From: Contendibacter sp031732755
GTDB lineage: Bacteria; Pseudomonadota; Gammaproteobacteria; Competibacterales; Competibacteraceae
DNA: 64,000 bases
Direction: 5' to 3'
Assembly (NCBI GenBank): GCA_031732755.1
Contig: JAVMKI010000057.1
Location: 37,904-101,903, forward strand
Shown: positions 42,717 to 51,458 of the stretch, in pieces
Layout: the number at the start of each line of letters is the position of its first letter
Position numbering within the stretch: position 1 is the first letter of the stretch
Notes under the pieces: generated by a model
The model's database searches: none
What the model saw: only the letters and a program-made list of their open reading frames with translations
What the model was told of the DNA's origin: nothing
Position numbers and translations under genes: made by a program

Positions 42717-43215
42717 GCGCCGTTTCCGCGCTGACGGGCCTGGACCGGCGCGCGCGGAAAAATTCCCGCAACAACGTGCCGCACGCCTCACCCAATACCG
42801 CACCGACGACCACGGCGCGGTGATTGAGCGCCGTGGATTGCAGCAGGTCGAACACGGTTCCAGCCGCGCCGGCGCGGGGATCCACCGTGCCGAACACGAC
42901 CCGCGCCACCCGGGCGTGAACGATGGCTCCGGCGCACATCGGGCAGGGTTCCAAGGTCACGTACAGCGTGCTGTCCACCAGCCGGTAGTTCCCTGTCCGC
43001 GCCGCCGCCGCCCGTAGAGCCAGCACCTCGGCATGCGCGGTTGGATCACAGGCGCCAATCGGTTGATTCCAACCTTCGCCGATGGCTTCATCCCCTCGCA
43101 CCAGCACCGCGCCAACCGGCACCTCGCCAGCCTCGGCCGCGCGCCGCGCCAGGTCCAAAGCCCGGCCCATCCAGTACTGGTCACGGTCACTGGCGGACGC
43201 CAACCGCTTGTCCAT
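42703..43215 (-). CDS. tadA: tRNA-specific adenosine deaminase
   Basis: TadA converts the wobble adenosine of tRNA-Arg(ACG) to inosine. The 170-residue protein has the catalytic HAEVLAL and the zinc site PCPMCAGA. ATG 43215 is the family start; the longer frame to 43326 overlaps the upstream kinase gene. It follows the hybrid histidine kinase by five bases and may be co-transcribed with it. Confidence 0.95.
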   Translation of the reverse strand: MDKRLASASDRDQYWMGRALDLARRAAEAGEVPVGAVLVRGDEAIGEGWNQPIGACDPTAHAEVLALRAAAARTGNYRLVDSTLYVTLEPCPMCAGAIVHARVARVVFGTVDPRAGAAGTVFDLLQSTALNHRAVVVGAVLGEACGTLLREFFRARRSRPVSAETALNAD

Positions 43216-43220
43216 GGAAC

Positions 43221-45320
43221 CTACTCCTCCGCGCTGGTGGGGGGTGGCGATGCCGGGCGATCTAGCGTCAGTCGCACCGCCCGCGCCAGATCCAATTTCT
43301 GAAACGGCTTTTCCAGCAGGGCGCAATCGGCGGGTAATTGGCCCGCCATATCGGTGAAACCGGACATGAGCAATGTCCGAAGTCCCGGTTGTTGGCGGCG
43401 GACCCCCAGTGCCAGGTCGTAGCCGCCGATGCCGCCCGGCATGGTCATGTCGCTCAGCAGTAAGTCCACCGACGCATCCATGGCCAGCAGCGCCAGCGCT
43501 TCGTGGCCGTTGGCGGCTTCACGCACGCTGTAGCCGAAACCGGTTAGGGTTCGGGTCACGAAATCGCGGATGTCGGGATCGTCTTCCACCAGCAGCACCC
43601 GCTCCCGCCCACGCAGGCGGTTTTCATCCAGTGTCGTTTCCGCCGCGGCGACGGTCTCCCGACCCCTGGGAGTATGGCGGGGCAGATACAGTTCGACCGT
43701 GGTTCCCGCCCCGACTTGACTGCGGATGCGGACATGGCCGCCCGATTGCTTGACGAAACCGTAGACCATGCTCAACCCCAGGCCGGTGCCCGCGCCGAGC
43801 GGCTTGGTGGTGAAGAACGGCTCAAAGGCGCGTTCGACCACCTCCGGCGTCATCCCCGCGCCGGTGTCCGCGACCGTCAGTCGCACGTAATCGCCAGCCA
43901 CCACATCGGGATAGCGGGCGGTATGGGCGGCGTCAAGCGTCACGTTGCGCGCTTCGATCCGCAGGCGACCACCACCGGGCATGGCGTCGCGGGCGTTGAT
44001 CGCCAGATTGAGCACGGCGTTGGTTAATTGGCCAGGGTCCACGCGGACGTTCCAGACCGTCGGATCGGCCATGGTTTCCAGCGCGATGTTCGCTCCCAGG
44101 GCGCGCTCCAGCAGTTCGGCGATTTCCCGCAACTGCTGGCTTGGCGCCAACAGACGCGGTTGCAGAGCCTGCTGGCGGGAAAACGCCAACAGCCGACGCG
44201 TCAGATCAGCGCCGCGCCGGGCGGCGTTCATCGCCGTATGCGCGGATTTGTACAATTCCGGATTGTCCCGCAGCCCTTCTTCCAACATGGCCAAATTGCC
44301 CAGGATGATGGTCAGCAGGTTATTGAAATCGTGCGCGACGCCGCCGGTGAGTTGGCCGACCGCCTTGAGCTTCTGCGCCTGATTCAACGCCATCTGCGCC
44401 TGCCGGTATTCGGTCAAATCCTCGGTCAGCACGAAGCAGCCCACCACCCGCGCCGTTTCCGCCGTCGGGTGGGGCGGCACATGCGGGATAAAATAGGCGC
44501 GCGCATACCGCCGCTCGACCGGTGTCACCAACTCGAACTCCACGTGAGTGCTTTGGCCGCCCAGCGCCACATCCACATGCTGGCGCAACCGCTGCGCCAG
44601 CGCTGGTTCCAATCGCTCGCCGAAGGTGTAGCCAAGAAAGGTCTCGGCGGGCACGCCAAACCACTCCGCGTATTTCTGGTTGACGAACCGATAGCGCCGG
44701 TCGGTGTCGAGATAGCCGATCAGGACGGGAATCGTGTCGGTGATCAGGCGAATGCGGTTCTCGCTCTCGCGCAGGGCGGCGGCGATCCGCTTGCGTTCCT
44801 CGATCTCCTGGGCGAGTTGGGTGTTGAGCGTCAGCAATTCGGTGGTGCGCTCGTGGACGCGCGTTTCCAACTGTTCGTGGCTTTCGCGCAATGCCGCCTC
44901 GGCCTGCTTGCGGGCGGTGATGTCCTCGTAAATGGTGATAAAACCGCCGCTGGCCAGAGGTTCGCCGCGGATTTCCAACACCGTGCCGTCTGGGCGAGTG
45001 CGTTCGAAGCAATGACTTTCAAAGCGCCTGGCCAACTGGACTCGTTCCTCGACCAGCGTTTCGGGATCGCCGGGTCCGTATTCGCCGCGCCGAGCGTTGA
45101 AGCGAAACAGTTCGGCAAGTGGCAGACCGACCCGCATCAGTTCCGGTGGAAAATCCAGCAGTTCGAAGAAACGCCGGTTCCAGACCCGCAGACACAGGTT
45201 TTGGTCAACGATGCTGATGGCTTCGTGCAGATGATCGATACTGACCAGCGTCAACGCGCCCAGATCGGGATCGGACAGGCCAGTCAGGTCCGAAACCGGA
45301 TTCTTCAACGACTTACCCAT
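43221..45320 (-). CDS. Hybrid sensor histidine kinase with PAS domains and C-terminal receiver
   Basis: This 699-residue soluble-looking kinase has no transmembrane helix. Order of domains: a PAS-type domain (about residues 25-140), a coiled-coil linker, a second PAS domain (about 195-310), HisKA with the phosphorylated His in GGVAHDFNNLLTIILGN, HATPase (GTGLGLSMVYGFVKQ) and a receiver domain with the phospho-acceptor in LLLSDMTMPGG. The input signal is unknown. The start at ATG 45320 is chosen for its GGAGGGGA Shine-Dalgarno sequence. It lies upstream of tadA and divergent from a short-chain dehydrogenase, with a 441-base control region between. Confidence 0.9.
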   Translation of the reverse strand: MGKSLKNPVSDLTGLSDPDLGALTLVSIDHLHEAISIVDQNLCLRVWNRRFFELLDFPPELMRVGLPLAELFRFNARRGEYGPGDPETLVEERVQLARRFESHCFERTRPDGTVLEIRGEPLASGGFITIYEDITARKQAEAALRESHEQLETRVHERTTELLTLNTQLAQEIEERKRIAAALRESENRIRLITDTIPVLIGYLDTDRRYRFVNQKYAEWFGVPAETFLGYTFGERLEPALAQRLRQHVDVALGGQSTHVEFELVTPVERRYARAYFIPHVPPHPTAETARVVGCFVLTEDLTEYRQAQMALNQAQKLKAVGQLTGGVAHDFNNLLTIILGNLAMLEEGLRDNPELYKSAHTAMNAARRGADLTRRLLAFSRQQALQPRLLAPSQQLREIAELLERALGANIALETMADPTVWNVRVDPGQLTNAVLNLAINARDAMPGGGRLRIEARNVTLDAAHTARYPDVVAGDYVRLTVADTGAGMTPEVVERAFEPFFTTKPLGAGTGLGLSMVYGFVKQSGGHVRIRSQVGAGTTVELYLPRHTPRGRETVAAAETTLDENRLRGRERVLLVEDDPDIRDFVTRTLTGFGYSVREAANGHEALALLAMDASVDLLLSDMTMPGGIGGYDLALGVRRQQPGLRTLLMSGFTDMAGQLPADCALLEKPFQKLDLARAVRLTLDRPASPPPTSAEE

Positions 45321-45761
45321 GCCATCCCCTCCAGCCATCATGCCAGGGCCATCAATTTCGGCTTGCTCCGGTTTCCCCAAAAGCCCGCGCCGCCTGATCT
45401 GGACGACCGCGCTGGTGGTGGGGATGACAGCCACTGCTCCAGATTGGCCGCCATGAACGACGGAATCTGGCGATCCCAGGGCATAAGGATTTTCCGATGA
45501 GGCTACGACTTCGCACAGTGTACGCCAACGTCATGCTTTCTCTTACCGCCGTGGTCGGTGGAGCGCGGTGGATCGCGTCCTTTTGGGGCTGTGGGAAACG
45601 AGCTACGTCAGCCTGACGTGGCTTGCATGCAATTTACTTAAAGGCGCTTTAATATTTGTAGTGATCAATTAACCGATTGAAAATAGGATCATAGTAAAGA
45701 TGATTGGCGGTGGAATGGAAGTAATGGACGCAGCGGGATGTTTCAAGTGAATGGGGGGAAG
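45321..45761. other. 441-base divergent control region with two palindromes
   Basis: No gene is seen here. The stretch 45630-45700 is markedly AT-rich for this window. It contains a perfect 15-base palindrome ACGTCAG-C-CTGACGT at 45605-45619 and a second, TTAAAG-GCG-CTTTAA, at 45638-45652. These look like operator sites for the dehydrogenase gene at 45762, for the kinase gene on the other strand, or for both. Confidence 0.5.
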
Positions 45762-46547
45762 ATGACTTCACGGACCGCGTTGGTGACCGGCGCCTCGGCC
45801 GGGCTGGGTGTGGAATTCGCCAAACTACTGGCGCAAGACGGCCATGATCTAGTTCTGACAGCGCGCAACCAGGATCGGTTGCAGCAATTGGCCGACGAAT
45901 TGCAACGGCAACATGGCGTTTGCGTCAAGGTCTTTGCCCGCGATCTCAGCCAGCCCGGCGCGGCGCCAGCCTTGGTCGAAGCGTTGACCGCAGCCGGTTT
46001 GACGATTGATCTGTTGATCAATAACGCCGGCCGCGGTCTTAACGGCAAGTACCACGAGAACCCAGCCGAGCAGGAATTCGCTCTCTTGCAACTGAATGTG
46101 GTGGCGCTGGCGCAACTCACCCGTTTGTTGTTGCCTGGCATGGTGGCGCGTGGCTGGGGCCGTATTCTAAACGTGGCGTCCACGGCGGCGTTTCAGCCGG
46201 GGCCACACATGGCCGGCTACTTTGCCTCCAAGGCGTATGTGCTGTCGTTATCCGAGGCGTTGGCCTACGAATTGAAGGAGACGGGTGTCCGTGTGACGGC
46301 GCTGTGTCCCGGCCCGACCCGGACCGAATTCACCGGGCGCGCGGGCATCAAGGAATCGCTGCTGTTCAAGCTGAGCGCGCAATCGGCGGAAACGGTGGCC
46401 GAAATTGGCTATCAGGCGCTGTTGAAAGGTGAAGCCATCGTCATCTCCGGCCTACATAATTGGGCGCTCGCTCAATCCATTCGCTTCACTCCGCGCCGCA
46501 TGGCGCGGACGCTGGCGAGTTGGCTGGTGCAGTCACGGATCGGGTGA
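45762..46547 (+). CDS. Short-chain dehydrogenase/reductase
   Basis: This 261-residue SDR-family oxidoreductase has the NAD(P)-binding TGASAGLG, NNAG, and the catalytic Ser and YFASK with Tyr and Lys. It resembles the DltE/YqjQ-like group named for SDRs acting on acyl or steroid-like substrates; the actual substrate is unknown. ATG 45762 follows a GGGGGG stretch; an in-frame ATG at 45738 is the alternative. A strong hairpin follows the gene. Confidence 0.85.
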   Translation: MTSRTALVTGASAGLGVEFAKLLAQDGHDLVLTARNQDRLQQLADELQRQHGVCVKVFARDLSQPGAAPALVEALTAAGLTIDLLINNAGRGLNGKYHENPAEQEFALLQLNVVALAQLTRLLLPGMVARGWGRILNVASTAAFQPGPHMAGYFASKAYVLSLSEALAYELKETGVRVTALCPGPTRTEFTGRAGIKESLLFKLSAQSAETVAEIGYQALLKGEAIVISGLHNWALAQSIRFTPRRMARTLASWLVQSRIG

Positions 46548-46578
46548 GGTGGGTTGTCGCATTCCTGTCCGTCACCCC

Positions 46579-46608
46579 GGTTCCTCTCCCGCCCGCGGGT
46601 GAGGAACC
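46579..46608 (+). terminator. Strong GC-rich hairpin between the two dehydrogenase genes
   Basis: GGTTCCTC (46579-46586) pairs with GAGGAACC (46601-46608), and an inner CCCG/CGGG extends the stem. Without a T-tract it may be a dispersed repeat acting as a transcript-end hairpin. Confidence 0.5.
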
Positions 46609-46647
46609 ATGAATGCTTAACCATGCTTTTTGGGAATAACTTCAACC

Positions 46648-47412
46648 ATGCGCATGACAGATAGAGTAGTACTGGTGACCGGCGGCGCGGCGGGCATTGG
46701 CAAGGCCACGGCCCTGCGATTCGCCGAAGAAGGCGCCAAAGTCGCGATCTGCGATGTGAGCGCCGCCATCGGCCAGGAAACCGTGAAGTTGTTGGGCGAT
46801 GAAGCGATGTTTCATTCCGTGAACGTGGCCAGCCGCGAGGAGGTCCAAGGCTGGATCGACGCAGTGGTCGCCCGTTATGGCCGCATTGACGTGCTGATCA
46901 ACAACGCGGGCCTATTGCGAGATAGCCAACTGGTCAAGTTCAAGGACGGTCAGGTGATCGACCAGATGTCCGAATTCGATTTTGATCTGGTGGTCGCGGT
47001 CAATTTGAAGGGCGTGTTCAACTGCGCCCAGGCGGTAACGCCGGTGATGAGCCGGCAGGGTGGCGGTGTGATCCTGAATGCGTCTTCCGTGGTGGGGCTG
47101 GACGCCAACTTTGGCCAAACCAATTACGTCGCTACCAAATTCGGCGTGGTCGGGATGACCAAGGTATGGGCCCGCGAACTGGGCCGGCATGGCATTCGCG
47201 TGAACGCGGTGGCGCCGGGCTTCATCGTCACCGAGATGATCGCCGCCATGCCGCAAAGGATTTTGGACGACATGAAATCGCACGTGCCGCTGGGTCGACT
47301 CGGCAACCCGCGCGATATTGCCAACGCTTACCTGTTCCTGGCTTCGGATGAAGCCTCGTTCATCACCGGCGAAGTTCTGCGCGTGGATGGTGGCATCGTG
47401 GTCGGAACCTAA
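46648..47412 (+). CDS. Short-chain dehydrogenase/reductase (FabG-like)
   Basis: This 254-residue SDR-family oxidoreductase has TGGAAGIG, NNAG, the catalytic serine in ASSVVGL, Tyr and Lys in YVATK and the C-terminal GEVLRVDGG of FabG-like enzymes. 3-oxoacyl-CoA/ACP reduction or hydroxyacyl-CoA oxidation would be typical, but the substrate cannot be told. ATG 46648 is used; a second ATG two codons on (46654) is equally possible. The Shine-Dalgarno sequence is weak. It lies downstream of another SDR gene but a hairpin separates them. Confidence 0.85.
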   Translation: MRMTDRVVLVTGGAAGIGKATALRFAEEGAKVAICDVSAAIGQETVKLLGDEAMFHSVNVASREEVQGWIDAVVARYGRIDVLINNAGLLRDSQLVKFKDGQVIDQMSEFDFDLVVAVNLKGVFNCAQAVTPVMSRQGGGVILNASSVVGLDANFGQTNYVATKFGVVGMTKVWARELGRHGIRVNAVAPGFIVTEMIAAMPQRILDDMKSHVPLGRLGNPRDIANAYLFLASDEASFITGEVLRVDGGIVVGT

Positions 47413-47573
47413 TATTTTGACCGGGCTGGCTTGGCTTGGCGGTCTTGGCGCCTGTCTTCACGACATGGCGTGATCTGAAACGGAACGCCCTCATCCACCG
47501 AAAGAAACCGCGCGTGGATCGGCTACACTCGTCGAGATGCTCTTGAGGGGGCCCTTGGCGAAATTCTGGCGAA

Positions 47574-49451
47574 ATGACGACGATACCCACGATGGGCCTC
47601 AACCCCGTAGCCTACTTCGCGGGAATCCTGGTCGCATGCGGTCTCCTGCTCGCATCGGTCGCCATAGCCGAGGAGACCCGGCACGTCCTCGTGCTGTATT
47701 CCAACAACCGCTTGCTGCCGGCGAATCTCGAATTTGAAGCCGGCCTGCGCGAGACGCTCGCCAATTCGACCGAGTTGAGCGCCGAGTTTCTCGACTATCC
47801 CCGCTTCGACGGCGTGTCCTACATTCGCGCCCTGGCCACGTTCCTGCGAGAGAAGTACGCCCAGCAGCCGCCGGCCGTGCTGGTCGTTGCAGGTGAAGAA
47901 GCGCTCGATTTCCTGCTGCGCCATCGTGCCGAGCTGTTTCCGCGAGTTCCAGTGGTCCACGCGGCCGTGGCCCGGTCGTTTCTGTCATCGCTCCTGCCAC
48001 TGTCAGCCGATGTGGTCGGCGTCCCGATCGAATACGACTTCCCGGGTACCATCGCCCTGGCGCTGCGTTGGCATCCGCAAGCTAGACGGCTGGTGGTGGT
48101 GACGGGGTCTTCCGCGCAAGATCGCGTCTGGGAGGCCGAATTGCGCGGCGAAGTCCCACGATTCCAGGACCGAGGAGCGACAGTCGAGTTTCTTGCCAGC
48201 TTGCCGACCGATGTGGTGTTGAAGCGGTTGCGCGAGTTAGGTAGCGACGCCGTGGTGTTTACACCGGGCTATTTCGAGGACGGCGTGGGTCGCCAGTTCT
48301 CCCCTCGCGAAGCCGCCCAGCTCATGGCCGCCGCCGCCGTGCCAGTGTACGGACCGTTCGATACCTTCATTGGTACCGGTATCGTCGGTGGCTCCATGCC
48401 GAATTTCGCGGCCATGGGGCGGCAGGCGGGAGAGATCGCGAACGCTTTACTCGCCGGCGTCGCGCCCACCGCGCTGCGCTTGCCGAAGGTCATGCTCCCG
48501 ACCGCGAACGTCGACTGGCGGCAGATCCGCCGGTGGGGCATCGATGAAAAAACAATTCCAGGCGACGCCATCGTGCGATTCAAGACGCCGACGCTCCTGG
48601 AGGAATATCCAACCGAAACGGTCGTCGCCGCCGCCGTATTCCTGCTACAAGCCGGGCTGATTGCCGGGCTTTTGCTCGAACGCCGTCGCCGCCGCTGGAT
48701 GGAACTGGCCGTGCAGCAGCAACGTTTTGAATTGGCGCACGCGGCGCGGCTGGCAGTCGCCGGGGAGTTGACGGGCGCAATCGCCCACGAGATCAACCAG
48801 CCGCTCGGGGCGATTTTGAGCAATGCCGACGCCGCCGATCTCTTGCTCGCATCCGACACGGATCGGCGCGACGAACTGCGCGAGATTCTCGCCGACATCC
48901 GCCGGGACGACTTGCGGGCCAGCGAGGTTATCCATCGACTGCGGGCGTTGCTTGCCAAACAACCGGTCGAACGGCAACCCTTCGATCTGAACGGCGCGGT
49001 CGGTGAGGTGGAACCCGTGCTGCGGGCCGAGGCGCGGCAGCGGGGGGTGACCCTGGAAATGCGAACCGCCACGACCGCCGCCATCCTGATCGGCGACCGG
49101 ATCCAACTCCAGCAAGTGCTCCTCAATCTGGTGCTCAACGCCCTGGATGCCGTGGCCGACCTGCCCGAGGAACGGCGCGCGGTCGCCGTGGCCGTCGAGC
49201 GTACTGCGGATCGCCTGGCCCTGGTGGTGCGTGATCGCGGACCGGGTATTACCCCCGAGCATTTGCCAAAGCTGTTCGATTCGTTCTTCAGCACCAAGCG
49301 CCAGGGCATGGGGCTGGGGTTGTCGATTGCGCGTACCCTCGTCGAGGCTCATGGCGGTCGAATCCGAGTCGAGTCGAGCCCCGACGAGGGCGCGATATTT
49401 CGGGCGGAGTGGCTTATCGGCAACGGTATGGGAACGCCGGGGTCGGCATGA
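47574..49451 (+). CDS. Histidine kinase with periplasmic ABC-type binding-protein sensor domain
   Basis: This 625-residue kinase has a signal/anchor at residues 10-32 and a periplasmic sensor of the ABC_sub_bind type (about 38-330, with HVLVLYSNNRLLPAN near its start). A transmembrane helix near 345-365 precedes the HisKA domain (AHEINQPLGAILSNADAADLL) and HATPase (MGLGLSIARTLVEAHGG). The sensor resembles a solute-binding protein, so a small periplasmic ligand is expected. Its stop overlaps the start of the FixJ-type regulator gene (ATGA), forming a coupled two-component pair. It opens the block that ends with the two sulfatases. The Shine-Dalgarno sequence is weak. Confidence 0.88.
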   Translation: MTTIPTMGLNPVAYFAGILVACGLLLASVAIAEETRHVLVLYSNNRLLPANLEFEAGLRETLANSTELSAEFLDYPRFDGVSYIRALATFLREKYAQQPPAVLVVAGEEALDFLLRHRAELFPRVPVVHAAVARSFLSSLLPLSADVVGVPIEYDFPGTIALALRWHPQARRLVVVTGSSAQDRVWEAELRGEVPRFQDRGATVEFLASLPTDVVLKRLRELGSDAVVFTPGYFEDGVGRQFSPREAAQLMAAAAVPVYGPFDTFIGTGIVGGSMPNFAAMGRQAGEIANALLAGVAPTALRLPKVMLPTANVDWRQIRRWGIDEKTIPGDAIVRFKTPTLLEEYPTETVVAAAVFLLQAGLIAGLLLERRRRRWMELAVQQQRFELAHAARLAVAGELTGAIAHEINQPLGAILSNADAADLLLASDTDRRDELREILADIRRDDLRASEVIHRLRALLAKQPVERQPFDLNGAVGEVEPVLRAEARQRGVTLEMRTATTAAILIGDRIQLQQVLLNLVLNALDAVADLPEERRAVAVAVERTADRLALVVRDRGPGITPEHLPKLFDSFFSTKRQGMGLGLSIARTLVEAHGGRIRVESSPDEGAIFRAEWLIGNGMGTPGSA

Positions 49452-50068
49452 GTACCCCTTCTCCGCTGATCCACATCGTTGATGATGACGAGTCGCTGCG
49501 GGTCGCGCTGCTGCGATTGCTCGGCGCGGCTGGTTTCGAGGCGCGTGGCTATGCCTCGACGGGTGATTTTCTGTTGCAACCGCTACCGGATCGCCCTGGT
49601 TGCTTGCTGCTGGACGTGCGCATGCCAGGGCCATCGGGTCTCGACCTGCAAGCGGCCCTGCGGCGTCAGGGTAACCCGTTACCGGTGATTTTTCTGACCG
49701 GCTACGCTGACGTGGCCGCCAGTGTGCGGGCGATGAAGGCCGGCGCGGTGGACTTTCTGACCAAGCCGGTCGAGCGCGAAGCTCTGTTCGAGGCGCTCCA
49801 GCGTGCGCTCGCCCGCGACGCGACCCAACGCGCGGCCCATATGGAGGCGGAGCGGTTGCGCGCGGCCTTCGCCGCGCTCACCCCCCGCGAGCGTGCGGTT
49901 TTCGACCGCATCGTCGCCGGTCAGATCAACAAACAGATCGCCGATGCGCTGGGGATCGCGGAGCGCACCGTCAAGCTGCAACGCGCGCGGCTCATGACGA
50001 AGTTGGATGTCGGTTCGGTGGCCGAACTTGGCCGATTGGCTGAACGGCTGCGTCACTTGACCGATTGA
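49448..50068 (+). CDS. FixJ/LuxR-type response regulator
   Basis: This 206-residue regulator has a receiver domain (HIVDDDESLR, phospho-acceptor in LLLDVRMPG, FLTGYADV, LTKPVE) and a C-terminal LuxR-type helix-turn-helix (LTPRERAVFDRIVAGQINKQIA). It is the cognate partner of the kinase it overlaps. Three direct repeats with an exact 22-base period lie just downstream (50102-50158) and may be its binding sites. Confidence 0.93.
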   Translation: MSTPSPLIHIVDDDESLRVALLRLLGAAGFEARGYASTGDFLLQPLPDRPGCLLLDVRMPGPSGLDLQAALRRQGNPLPVIFLTGYADVAASVRAMKAGAVDFLTKPVEREALFEALQRALARDATQRAAHMEAERLRAAFAALTPRERAVFDRIVAGQINKQIADALGIAERTVKLQRARLMTKLDVGSVAELGRLAERLRHLTD

Positions 50069-50101
50069 CTGCGGCGGCAACCGTGGCCGTACCCGCGTTT
50101 A

Positions 50102-50158
50102 CCCTTTCGGGCAAACCTTCTTTCCCCTTCGGGCAACCACTATTTCCCTTTCGTCCAA
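50102..50158 (+). repeat. Three 13-base direct repeats with a 22-base period
   Basis: CCCTTTCGGGCAA (50102-50114), CCCCTTCGGGCAA (50124-50136) and CCCTTTCGTCCAA (50146-50158) start exactly 22 bases apart, two helical turns. They lie between the response regulator gene and the secreted EF-hand gene, as operator arrays often do. A related TTCCCTTCGGGC occurs in the hairpin at 63874-63896, so part of the similarity could come from a dispersed repeat. No other feature is seen in the 240-base gap. Confidence 0.6.
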
Positions 50159-50308
50159 TAGCCTCGGTGCCGCGCCGATGGGATGATGGATAGTGAGACA
50201 TGCAGATCGGTTGAGTCTTCGCGGTGGAGACCCGGTCGCTTGTTCGATACACCCGAAAGCGGTTTGGTGCGATGGTACGGGTACGACGTTCAATTTTGGA
50301 GAAACGAC

Positions 50309-50617
50309 ATGAAGAAATCCTTGATCGCCACGAGTGGGTTGGTGCTGTTGATGAGCGCTGGCGTCGCGCTGGCGCAGTGGAATCGTGCGAGTTTTCCACC
50401 GTTCGCCGAAGTCGATGCCAACAAGGATGGCAAGGTCACCATGGAAGAGGCGAAGGCGCACCCTGGTGTTACCGCCGCGGCAATGAAGGCAAAGCCGGGG
50501 AGTACCGCCGAGGAAGCCCTGAAGAGCTTCTTTAGCGAAGCCCATCAGAAGGATAAGGGCAAGCCTTATGACTCGCCCATGACCGAGGAAGAGTGGCGGG
50601 GCATGACGGGCAAGTAA
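50309..50617 (+). CDS. Small secreted EF-hand protein
   Basis: This 102-residue precursor has a signal peptide cut after ALA near residue 22. One canonical EF-hand loop, DANKDGKVTMEE, should bind calcium; a second, degenerate hand may be present near the C terminus (SPMTEEEW). Sulfatases commonly use calcium, so a supporting role near the sulfatases is possible but is inference. ATG 50309 follows a GGAG Shine-Dalgarno sequence. Confidence 0.78.
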   Translation: MKKSLIATSGLVLLMSAGVALAQWNRASFPPFAEVDANKDGKVTMEEAKAHPGVTAAAMKAKPGSTAEEALKSFFSEAHQKDKGKPYDSPMTEEEWRGMTGK

Positions 50618-50696
50618 GCGAACCCCGCGGAGGATCTCCCCGGTCGCCGCCACGACCGGACCGAAGGTTTGCCCCCATTGCGAGCGGAGGTCCGCG

Positions 50697-51074
50697 ATGG
50701 TCGCCAGCCAGAAGATTCTCGTCGTTGAAGATGACGATAGCCTACGGTCGGCGCTCGAACGCCTGTTGAACGCCGCCGGTTGGCAAACGGTGGTCTATGC
50801 TTCAGTGGAGGCGCTGCTGGCGGACGCCGCTGGGGACGCCGCGTGCGTGGTTTGCGACCTGAGGTTGCCGGCGATGTCCGGCTTCGACCTGCTGACCGAA
50901 TGGCGCGAGCGGGGTGGGAGACCACCGGTGATCCTGATCACGGCCCATGACGCGTCGGCTTTGGGCGAGGCAGCGGTGCGGGGCGGCGCGGCGGCCTATT
51001 TGGTCAAACCGTTTCGTGGTACCGCGCTGCTGGAAGCCATCCACGCCGTGGCCGAACCTGGGATGCCGCGATGA
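50697..51074 (+). CDS. Stand-alone response-regulator receiver domain
   Basis: This 125-residue single receiver domain has VVEDDDSLR, the phospho-acceptor Asp in VVCDLRLPAMSG, LITAHDA and YLVKPF. No output domain is present, so it would act through protein contacts or as a phosphate sink for the kinase encoded at 47574. Its TGA overlaps an ATG at 51071, but the ORF beginning there is not convincing as a whole. Confidence 0.88.
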   Translation: MVASQKILVVEDDDSLRSALERLLNAAGWQTVVYASVEALLADAAGDAACVVCDLRLPAMSGFDLLTEWRERGGRPPVILITAHDASALGEAAVRGGAAAYLVKPFRGTALLEAIHAVAEPGMPR

Positions 51075-51193
51075 GCATTCGCCAACCATCCCGCGCCTTT
51101 CTTCTTCAGTGTTGTCGTCTCCAAACTCTCACCCTGGCCTCGCATATGGGCGCGGAATTCCGATACCGCTTCATCAACTGGAGGACATCGCTC

Positions 51194-51337
51194 ATGCTGC
51201 TCAACAGACGAACGTTCCTAGGATCACTCCTCGTGACGGGGTTCAAAGCCACGGGTTCGGCCCTGGCGCTGCGGTTTGCGCCAAACCGTTTCGCAATGAA
51301 AGCACCCACTGTATTCCTAATAACCAACCAGCCTTAA
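51194..51337 (+). pseudogene. Orphan Tat-signal ORF, possibly a remnant of an exported protein gene
   Basis: A 47-residue ORF begins at ATG 51194 with a good GGAGGA Shine-Dalgarno sequence. Its product MLLNRRTFLGSLL then a hydrophobic stretch looks like a twin-arginine signal peptide (NRRTFLG motif). It stops about 20 residues after the signal region, without a mature domain. It may be the 5' end of a deleted Tat-exported gene, or a small leader. A perfect palindrome CGGTTTG-CGC-CAAACCG (51272-51288) lies inside it. Confidence 0.4.
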
Positions 51338-51342
51338 TAGGA

Positions 51343-51458
51343 GGAGGTCCGCAAGTGAAAATGAAAGTGAAACTGGCAGCCCTGCTGAGTATTGCAGCGC
51401 TCGCCGCAATGGGGCTAGCCGCCGGCAGCGCCGTCGCTGCGGAGGAAAAAAAGCCCAA
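51343..51458 (+). repeat. Sulfatase leader, copy 1 (Shine-Dalgarno sequence plus signal-peptide code)
   Basis: This 116-base segment runs from the GGAGGTCC Shine-Dalgarno sequence through the codons for the signal peptide to the start of the mature protein. It aligns without gaps to 62166-62281 in front of the second sulfatase. The last 37 bases (51422-51458) are identical to 62245-62281. Confidence 0.8.

Noticed and set aside
51071..51193. Start of an 88-codon ORF overlapping the receiver gene
   Set aside because: Residues before the ATG at 51194 show no family features; only the later Tat-like segment has a strong Shine-Dalgarno sequence.
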